From positions 1 through 49,237 of the forward strand of contig VMTI01000208.1 in the NCBI GenBank assembly GCA_013791675.1: a DNA stretch of 49,237 nucleotides. Direction: 5' to 3'. The notes under the pieces were generated by a model that was given only the letters and a program-made list of their open reading frames with translations, ran no database searches and was not told the origin of the DNA. The stretch comes from a bacterium. Lineage in GTDB: Bacteria; CG03. A program made the position numbers and the translations under genes. Position 1 is the stretch's first letter. Each line of letters begins with the position of its first letter. Shown here piece after piece: positions 43,076 through 49,237 of the stretch.

Positions 43076-43594
43076 ATGAGCGAAGGCCCAAGCTTTCACG
43101 CCCGCCGTGTAACGGCTATTTTGTGGGCAGTAACTCTTGCCGCCATACCCGTGACTTCCTATTTCGGCCGGATCTGGCAGCGTTTGCTGACAGGCGCAAT
43201 CGGCAGAACGGGAATCGGCTGGCTGATGGCGGCTGTGGTGGCGGTGGTGCTCGTGGCGGCGGCGGTTGGCCTTGCGCGCAAAGCGGGCTGGACGGGCCTG
43301 TTCCATCTTATGTGGATGATTCTGCTCGCCGGAGCTTTGATGTATCTGCTGCGAAGACATCCCGAGCGCTGGCTGCATATACCGCTGTTCGGCATGCTGG
43401 GTTTTCTGTCCGTCAGCCTTTTTTCCAGAACCGGCGCTGAAATAGCTCTCGCGGTCGCTTTTCTGGATGAACTCTTTCAGTATTACCACCCTGAACGGGT
43501 CGGAGATTTCGCGGATGTCGTTGTTAACGCCGTATGCGCTTCAGCGGGAATCATTCTCTTCCTTGTCCTTTCCAAATTGCCGAAAAAAGACTAA
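43076..43594 (+). CDS. VanZ-family membrane protein
   Basis: 172 residues with about five transmembrane helices. LDELFQYYHPERVGDFADVVV is the VanZ-type signature (D-E-x-x-Q-x-x-x-P-x-R-x-x-x-x-x-D). The first helix (VTAILWAVTLAAIPVTSYF) and the segment LHIPLFGMLGFLSVSLF are also typical. VanZ relatives confer low-level teicoplanin resistance in enterococci, but most bacterial members have no defined function. It starts 4 bases after the SPFH stop and is probably co-transcribed. Confidence 0.82.
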   Translation: MSEGPSFHARRVTAILWAVTLAAIPVTSYFGRIWQRLLTGAIGRTGIGWLMAAVVAVVLVAAAVGLARKAGWTGLFHLMWMILLAGALMYLLRRHPERWLHIPLFGMLGFLSVSLFSRTGAEIALAVAFLDELFQYYHPERVGDFADVVVNAVCASAGIILFLVLSKLPKKD

Positions 43595-43626
43595 ATTTCC
43601 TTATCTGCCGACGTCAGCCGGCGCAT

Positions 43627-43656
43627 TTGACGCGAAACAGTTATTGTTTATACAAT
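43627..43656 (+). promoter_or_regulatory. Predicted promoter of the giant exported gene
   Basis: TTGACG at 43627-43632 and TACAAT at 43651-43656 are 18 bases apart. The -10 box ends 7 bases before ATG 43664, so the message would be leaderless if this ATG is used; ATG 43670 would have a leader of about 7 bases. Confidence 0.5.
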
Positions 43657-43663
43657 AAAGGCC

Positions 43664-46600
43664 ATGCTCATGGAAAAGTTAAGACATAAACGCGGCGTCA
43701 TAGGCCGGCTGTTCCGGCCATTGGTCTCAATTTTAGTACTGTTCCCCATTCTTTCTCTGCTGCTTTGCTCCGCCCCCGCTTTTGCGGCTGATTTAATAAA
43801 TGAGAATTTTGATACTGCCGGATATTTCCCGCCGGCTGGTTGGGCAAGAAATAATGTGGCTATAACTACAAATACAACTTCTCCAAATAGTGCGCCGTAT
43901 CGTGTAACTGGTTTTGCCGGGGGCACAAGATATTTCTTTACCCCGCTACTTACAAATCCGGATAATCTAACTTTATATTTATTGGTCTCTAATACCGCTT
44001 CAATATTTGAGATTAGCGTAGGAACTTCTCAGGTTGTTAGCGGGGATTGGACAGTGGTATTTACAACCGGAGGGTTAACCAGTTGGGCACAGAACAGCGT
44101 CGATTTGTCCTCATATAATGACATCTATGTTAGATTTAGACGTTCTGCGGGTGCTAACTTCTTTTATATTGACGATGTTGTTGTTACAGCGAGGGAAACT
44201 ATCCCTCCCTGCGCGATATCAAATCTTACGGCGATTGCGGGGAGCAAAGCGGGGACGGTGCTGCTTAAATGGACAGCGCCCGGCGACGACGGCACAGGCA
44301 CGGCAAATGCTTCCGCTTATCTTGTTAAATACGCCACGAAATACATATCAACGGATGATTTTTACGCCCCCTGGGTTTCCACTTATACACAGAGCTGGAT
44401 ACCCGCCGCGTTCGGGGCCGAAGAAGGAACTACAGGCAATAGAGTTATAAGCAGTCTTGACCAGGGAACGACTTACTGGTTTGCAATTAAAACGAAAGAT
44501 GATTTAAATAATTGGTCGTCGTGGACTTCTTCCGGAACGGTGAGCTGGGTGAACACATCAAATTCTACGAGAACACTTATTGTGCCTCCGACACCGCCCG
44601 CGGCCATAAGCAATCTGACCGCTTTGACAGGGGACACAATTCAGGGAACAATAAAACTTCAATGGACAGCTCCCGGCGGCGATGGAACTAGCGGAGGAAA
44701 CGCCTCCGCGTATGAAGTGAAATACGCGACGAAATATATAGGGACGAACGATTATTACGCCAGCTGGGTCAGTACATATACACAGGACTGGATTCCCGCC
44801 GATGCAGGAACCGAAGAAGGAACATCGGGCAACAGGGTGATAAGCGGTTTGAATCCCGGCGCAATGTACTGGTTTGCCCTAAAGGCCCGCGACGAGGAAA
44901 TGGATTGGAGCGTGTGGACATCATCGGGGGATAATCCTTCGGTGAATGTTTTGAATTCAACGACGGCTTATTTGAACGAGCCGCCCTCGGCGGTAAGTAA
45001 TTTGACGGCGCTTTCCGAGGGATCCGGCCTGAGCGGCGAGATAACTCTTAAATGGACGGCGCCCGGCTCCGACGGCACGAATGGCACGGCCTCGGCGTAT
45101 GAATTGAAATACTCTACAAAATACATAAGCGCTGATGATTACGCCTCGTCATGGACAAATCTTTACGCGCAGAGTTGGACTCCGAACGCGGGCGGCTCTG
45201 AAGAATTGCATATACTCACCGGTTTTAAGGAGAGGACGACTTATTATTTCGCGGTTAAGACTTATGACGGCCACAGTTGGTCTGTGTGGCCCGGATCAAG
45301 CTCTGTCCCGAGTCCGTATATAAATCCGGATAGTTTTAATTTTACGACCTCATCCGCGCCCGCGCCTGTTGGTGACCTCTCATCGGGAACGGGCACAGGA
45401 GGGGGCTCTGTTATACTTTCCTGGACGGCTCCGGGGGATGACGGCACTCAGGGGGATTTAATTTCAGGGAGCAAGTTTCTTGTAAAATATTCGTCTTATC
45501 CCGCAAAAGATTGGGACGCGATGGATTACAGCTGGTATATATCGACGGTGACGGCGGCGGGCTCGTCAAACGCTTTTACGGTGACGGGGCTCATTGAGAG
45601 AGCGACTTATTATTTCTACATCAAGACCGCTGATGAAAGGCCTAACTGGTCGCCTCTTTCCAACAAGACGACGACCTGGGCGATGTTCACATATCCGCGG
45701 GGAGACCTCGTTATTGACGAGATAAGTTGGAAGATTTCTGAATCGGGGGATTCTTTAGTAGGAAATAAAAGATATGTAGAGATACAAAACAGAAGCACAT
45801 GGACAGTCGGCATTTCCCATTATTATGTGGGTACTGGCGGCGCCAGCGACGATATGCACTGGTCAAGCGGTGTGATACCTCCGGGTGGATTCTGGGTAAT
45901 AGTTGACGGTGCGGGAACCGATCAGAGTTTGGGAAACAGAATTTATACATTTGAGAATAATAGCGATTTAGGCACTTTATTTGATTTAGTCGCAACAGAT
46001 GATGTAATAGTAATATCAACAGCAAATACCGCGGGGCTGGGGCAGAATAAGGATAAGATTATTGATTTTGTGGCCTATACAGACGGCACGAATACACCCG
46101 TGGCAGAACCGATTGCGGATGTAAATGCCGCCATTGACGCGGGTCAATGGGATCTTTACGGAACGGGGGCGTCAAGTTGTGTGTGGGCGAGCAATGACAG
46201 TCAGCCGGGTGTTATAATCACGGAAGATTTTATACACAGGATACAATACGATGATATCGCAGGAAACTTGGCGACGCATTTTACAGTAACTTCTTATCCG
46301 TGTATAGGCGACACAATGGAATTTATACCGCCCGCCGCAGTTTCAAATCTCACTGCTTTGACCGGCGGTAACGGTCACGGCGGTGAAATAAAACTTGAGT
46401 GGACGGCGCCCGGCGACGACGGCACCGGAGGCGGCGATGCCGCCGCCTATCAGCTGAAATACGCTACAAGACAGATAGGCGCTGACGATTATGACGCGAG
46501 CTGGACAAATCTTTACGCCCAGAGCTGGACGCCCGTAACTTTTGGCACGGCGGAAAGCAGAATTCTTTCAATGCCCATAGAAGGCGCGACTTATTATTTT

Positions 46601-49237
46601 GCCATCAAAGCCCGTGACGGCGTCAACTGGGCGATCTGGCCCGGCACCTCGGCTATTATCAATTCTCAGAATTACAGCTACACAAGCTCATCCGCTCCGG
46701 CTCCGGTGAACGATCTTTTGGCAACGCAGGGCGATATAGAAGGTAAAATACTTCTCAGCTGGACAGCTCCGGGCGACGACGGCACAACTGGGGCGCTTGT
46801 TTCAGGAAGCCGTTTCCTTATAAGGTATTCCACAAAAGAGGCGCAGGTATGGGACGATATGGATTACAGTTTCAACATCAGCACGGCAGTCGCCGCCTTA
46901 ACGGAAAGCTCTCATGTTTTTACCGGTCTTGAAACCGGCGCCACTTATTATTTCTATATAAAAACCGCCGACGAAAGGCCGAACTGGTCGCCGCTTTCAA
47001 ATAAAACGACGGCCTGGGCTCAAGTTGCCGTTGACGGTTTATCAAACGGAATTCTCACCGACGGAGACCACGACTGGAGTTTTGAACAGGTGACATCAAA
47101 AGCGAAATGGACTTACAACGGCGGAACTGCCGCGGACTACGAATCAACCACTACTCCTTATGACAGAGAGCAATTGTTCAAATGGTCAACGCTGACAACT
47201 AATTGGTCGGGAAGAGAAATTGTGACAAATAATTTCATAAACGGTGTGCTGGCTAAATCGTCTAACACAGCAAGTGTGCGGTGGCGCTCAACATCCGGTA
47301 CTTTTGCCAATGCCCGTTTAAGAATTGTTGTTGAGTGGTATGATACGTCGTATAATCTTATATCAAAAAGCACAAGCACGGAATTTTCTCTCTCTACGCA
47401 AGATGACTGGTATCAGGCGACCTCCACATTTACGGCTCCGGTGGATTCTAAAAAAGCGAAGCTGAGATTTCAGGCTCTTTTTGTCGGCGGCGACGCAATT
47501 GTTTATCTGGATTCGGCTGGTTTCTGGACGGAAGGCGGCGACGAATACGCGCCTTGCCCCGTATCAAATCTGACCGCTTTAAGTCTGGGGACGGGGCTGG
47601 GGAGTCAGTTAACTCTTGAATGGACTGCCCCCGGCGCCGACGGAACTGGAACAGCCAATGTCACATCCTACGAAGTAAAATACGCCACGAAATATATATC
47701 TTCTTCTGATTTCGGCGCCGTCTGGACGAGCGTTTATCCGCAGAGCTGGACGCCCGTGACTTTCGGAACGAAGGAGAGCCGTCTGCTCACCGGCCTGGAC
47801 GAGGGAAGCACTTATTATTTTGCTGTTAAAGCGACGGAAGGAAATTACTGGAGCGCATGGCCGGGCACCTCCTCCGTCGTGAACAGTTTGAGTTTTAATT
47901 TTCCCACTTCGTCCGCTCCCGCAAAAGTAAATAACCTTTCGGCTTTAACGGGCCCGGTCGGCGGGTCTGTCAAACTCAACTGGACGTCGCCGGGCGATGA
48001 CGGCACGACGGGTTTTATATCGGGGCAGCTGCACATAAAATATTCTGCGACTGACGAGGCATGGGGTGCCATGCCGAACGAAATATTTATTTCAACGGAA
48101 GTGGCCGCCGTCACGGATTGTTCCTATACGGTTACGGGCCTAACCGAAGGCGTCACATATTATTTTTACATTAAGACGTCGGATGAGAAACCGAACTGGG
48201 CGGAAGAATCCAATAAAGCGTTTGCAGGGGCAGAGAGAACACCGCCGCCCGCGCCTAACGGACTTTTGTTTTATGATATTCACGACTGGAGTTTTGAGAA
48301 CTCCAGCAGCACCGCTAAATGGTCTTACACAACGACAAATGCCGAGTATGGCTCTGCCACCAAGCAGTATGACAGGAATAAATCCTTTAAGTGGGGAACG
48401 CTGACAACCTCGTGGGGAGGCCGCGAGATAGTGACGGATAATTTCATAGCCGGCCTTGTGAGCAATTCATCCCACACCGCAAGCATACAATGGATGACTT
48501 CATCCGTGGAATTCACGGAGCCCTCCGCAAGATTTATAGTCGAGTGGTACAACAGTTCAAACTCTCTCATATCAAAGAGCACCGGCACGGAATTTTCGCT
48601 TTCTTCAACAGGCGGCTGGCATTTGATGACATCCACTTTTACATCGCCTGCCGACACCAGAAAGGCGAAGCTGATGGTCCAGTCAAAGAAGATCACAACG
48701 AGTTCATCAACGTTTGTTTATTTTGACGCTGCCGGCTTCTGGGCGGGCGAATGGGATGAAGTGCCGCCCGGCGCAATCAGCAATCTCACGGCGCTTTCTC
48801 AGGGAACGAATCTCAGCGGCGATATCACCCTCAAATGGACGGCTCCCGGCTCCGACGGGACGGGCCGGGAAGATCTTTATGCCTACGAGGTGAAATACGC
48901 CACAAAATATATTTCGACTAACGACTATGACGCGAGCTGGACAAGCGTTTATTCACAGAACTGGACGCCCGCGAATTTCGGCAGCGGAGAAACTCACATA
49001 CTCACCGGCCTGGCCGAAGGAGCGACTTATTTCTTTGCCGTAAAGGGTTATGATGAGAGGAACTGGGGCGTGTGGCCTGGCACATCGTCAGCCGTAAACA
49101 GTTTGAGTTTTAAGTTAGCGTCGTCTTCCGCTCCTGCGGCGGTCAATGATTTGAACGCTGTAACGGGTGCGGCCGCGGGTGAGATAGATTTGTCGTGGAC
49201 AACGCCGGGCGACGACGGCACCACGGGAGATTTAATC
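43664..49237 (+). CDS. Giant exported modular protein with FN3, lamin-tail and jelly-roll-like domains (partial)
   Basis: Open for 1858 codons to the window edge, so the C-terminus is missing. A signal peptide covers residues 1-41 (hydrophobic core, cut AFA|AD). An adhesin-like jelly-roll domain (about 42-180) begins NENFDTAGYFPPAGW and ends FFYIDDVVVT. Fibronectin-III modules follow in two kinds: A (SNLTAL, WTAPG, KYATKYI, WxSxYxQxW, TYYFAVKA) and B (APVxDL, WTAPGDDGT, TYYFYIKTADE). Order: A, A, A, B, a lamin-tail domain (45701 to about 46230), then A-B-C, A-B-C and A-B cut by the edge. Module C (about 165 residues) starts near HDWSFE. No sorting signal is visible. Probably a cell-surface or secreted adhesin. 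Confidence 0.9.
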   Translation, partial: MLMEKLRHKRGVIGRLFRPLVSILVLFPILSLLLCSAPAFAADLINENFDTAGYFPPAGWARNNVAITTNTTSPNSAPYRVTGFAGGTRYFFTPLLTNPDNLTLYLLVSNTASIFEISVGTSQVVSGDWTVVFTTGGLTSWAQNSVDLSSYNDIYVRFRRSAGANFFYIDDVVVTARETIPPCAISNLTAIAGSKAGTVLLKWTAPGDDGTGTANASAYLVKYATKYISTDDFYAPWVSTYTQSWIPAAFGAEEGTTGNRVISSLDQGTTYWFAIKTKDDLNNWSSWTSSGTVSWVNTSNSTRTLIVPPTPPAAISNLTALTGDTIQGTIKLQWTAPGGDGTSGGNASAYEVKYATKYIGTNDYYASWVSTYTQDWIPADAGTEEGTSGNRVISGLNPGAMYWFALKARDEEMDWSVWTSSGDNPSVNVLNSTTAYLNEPPSAVSNLTALSEGSGLSGEITLKWTAPGSDGTNGTASAYELKYSTKYISADDYASSWTNLYAQSWTPNAGGSEELHILTGFKERTTYYFAVKTYDGHSWSVWPGSSSVPSPYINPDSFNFTTSSAPAPVGDLSSGTGTGGGSVILSWTAPGDDGTQGDLISGSKFLVKYSSYPAKDWDAMDYSWYISTVTAAGSSNAFTVTGLIERATYYFYIKTADERPNWSPLSNKTTTWAMFTYPRGDLVIDEISWKISESGDSLVGNKRYVEIQNRSTWTVGISHYYVGTGGASDDMHWSSGVIPPGGFWVIVDGAGTDQSLGNRIYTFENNSDLGTLFDLVATDDVIVISTANTAGLGQNKDKIIDFVAYTDGTNTPVAEPIADVNAAIDAGQWDLYGTGASSCVWASNDSQPGVIITEDFIHRIQYDDIAGNLATHFTVTSYPCIGDTMEFIPPAAVSNLTALTGGNGHGGEIKLEWTAPGDDGTGGGDAAAYQLKYATRQIGADDYDASWTNLYAQSWTPVTFGTAESRILSMPIEGATYYFAIKARDGVNWAIWPGTSAIINSQNYSYTSSSAPAPVNDLLATQGDIEGKILLSWTAPGDDGTTGALVSGSRFLIRYSTKEAQVWDDMDYSFNISTAVAALTESSHVFTGLETGATYYFYIKTADERPNWSPLSNKTTAWAQVAVDGLSNGILTDGDHDWSFEQVTSKAKWTYNGGTAADYESTTTPYDREQLFKWSTLTTNWSGREIVTNNFINGVLAKSSNTASVRWRSTSGTFANARLRIVVEWYDTSYNLISKSTSTEFSLSTQDDWYQATSTFTAPVDSKKAKLRFQALFVGGDAIVYLDSAGFWTEGGDEYAPCPVSNLTALSLGTGLGSQLTLEWTAPGADGTGTANVTSYEVKYATKYISSSDFGAVWTSVYPQSWTPVTFGTKESRLLTGLDEGSTYYFAVKATEGNYWSAWPGTSSVVNSLSFNFPTSSAPAKVNNLSALTGPVGGSVKLNWTSPGDDGTTGFISGQLHIKYSATDEAWGAMPNEIFISTEVAAVTDCSYTVTGLTEGVTYYFYIKTSDEKPNWAEESNKAFAGAERTPPPAPNGLLFYDIHDWSFENSSSTAKWSYTTTNAEYGSATKQYDRNKSFKWGTLTTSWGGREIVTDNFIAGLVSNSSHTASIQWMTSSVEFTEPSARFIVEWYNSSNSLISKSTGTEFSLSSTGGWHLMTSTFTSPADTRKAKLMVQSKKITTSSSTFVYFDAAGFWAGEWDEVPPGAISNLTALSQGTNLSGDITLKWTAPGSDGTGREDLYAYEVKYATKYISTNDYDASWTSVYSQNWTPANFGSGETHILTGLAEGATYFFAVKGYDERNWGVWPGTSSAVNSLSFKLASSSAPAAVNDLNAVTGAAAGEIDLSWTTPGDDGTTGDLI
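45701..46230 (+). other. Lamin-tail (LTD) domain within the giant protein
   Basis: GDLVIDEISWKISES opens the domain, followed by YVEIQNRSTWTVGISHYYVG, GVIPPGGFWVIVDGAG and IIDFVAYTDGTN. This is the LTD layout: an initial V-I-x-E-I, E-I-x-N, then P-P-G and V-D-F-V-x-Y. Bacterial LTD domains occur in secreted nucleases and surface proteins. Confidence 0.75.
46330..49237 (+). repeat. Tandem higher-order A-B-C super-repeat in the giant protein
   Basis: The order FN3-A, FN3-B, C module repeats with starts near 46330, 47554 and 48764, about 1.2 kb apart; the third copy is cut off by the window. C copies lie at about 47048-47545 and 48259-48755. The repeat is clear in protein and partly in DNA, so the array may expand or contract by recombination. 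Confidence 0.8.

Noticed and set aside
43595..43663. tRNA or small RNA in the gap before the giant gene
   Set aside because: No cloverleaf arms or T-loop sequence could be found; only an imperfect GC palindrome and a promoter are seen.
44118..44450. Plus-strand 110-codon open frame
   Set aside because: It is in another frame of the giant FN3 gene, whose own frame is continuous and has matching domains.
48325..48696. Minus-strand open frame of 123 codons, and similar ones at 47158-47379
   Set aside because: Both are antisense to module C; they exist because the repeats lack stops on that strand and resemble each other only as repeat shadows.

Overview
The window reads as part of a chromosome from a Gram-negative-type bacterium of moderate GC, tightly packed, with most genes overlapping by 4 to 11 bases. 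A heptosyltransferase-type GT9 enzyme, a WaaE-type glycosyltransferase, an LpoB-like lipoprotein, a predicted outer-membrane beta-barrel and several lipoboxes all point to an outer membrane. The GatCAB amidotransferase implies indirect charging of tRNA-Gln and/or tRNA-Asn. The giant exported fibronectin-III protein at the right edge, with its WTAPGDDGT and KYATKYI signatures, resembles proteins I associate with poorly cultivated lineages such as Elusimicrobiota or Omnitrophota. That placement is an impression, not a demonstrated assignment. No rRNA, tRNA, CRISPR array, phage or intact transposon was seen. Layout: (1) 1-129 is the tail of a gene entering from the left, probably a Fic-type winged helix. 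(2) 325-7193 is a housekeeping operon: hisS, thrC, folK, panC, gatC, gatA, gatB. (3) 7190-11806 continues it without a real gap into two stand-alone receivers, a membrane histidine kinase, a GT4 and a GT9 glycosyltransferase. (4) 11882-13317 is an AbiEi/AbiEii type IV toxin-antitoxin pair with its own promoter. (5) 13375-19558 is an eight-gene overlapping glycan operon: a DUF4254-like protein split in two, two paralogous GT2 enzymes, a GT4, a WaaE-like GT2, a polysaccharide deacetylase and a GT-D-like fusion. (6) 19611-23724 on the minus strand encodes a GT4, a methyltransferase, a GMD-like dehydrogenase and a sugar C-methyltransferase. It diverges from (7) 24046-32735: an AT-rich glycosyltransferase-methyltransferase fusion, a GT-B-like protein, a GDP-mannose 4,6-dehydratase, a CgeB-like glycosyltransferase, rmlA, rmlB and a nucleoside transporter. 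(8) A REP-like palindrome precedes tatD. (9) 33595-38528 holds envelope genes: LpoB-like lipoprotein, TPR lipoprotein, beta-barrel, a degenerate metallo-beta-lactamase-fold lipoprotein, a membrane HAMP protein, a short-chain dehydrogenase and a 31-residue basic protein, ended by a strong bidirectional terminator. (10) The minus-strand set 38584-42065 holds a sodium symporter, a HAD phosphatase and a glycan-binding lipoprotein. (11) 42208-43594 encodes an SPFH protein and a VanZ-like protein. (12) 43664 to the window end is the modular exported giant, cut by the window edge. How it fits together: regions 3, 5, 6 and 7 look like one large surface-polysaccharide locus that makes both dTDP- and GDP-linked deoxysugars, modifies them by C-methylation and deacetylation, and assembles them with about ten glycosyltransferases; the two-component genes at its head may sense the envelope. 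Several genes without a Shine-Dalgarno site (hisS, rmlA, the HAD phosphatase and the giant gene) have a promoter-like -10 box only 7 to 9 bases before the chosen ATG, suggesting leaderless transcripts. All function calls come from reading motifs by eye; no database search was possible.
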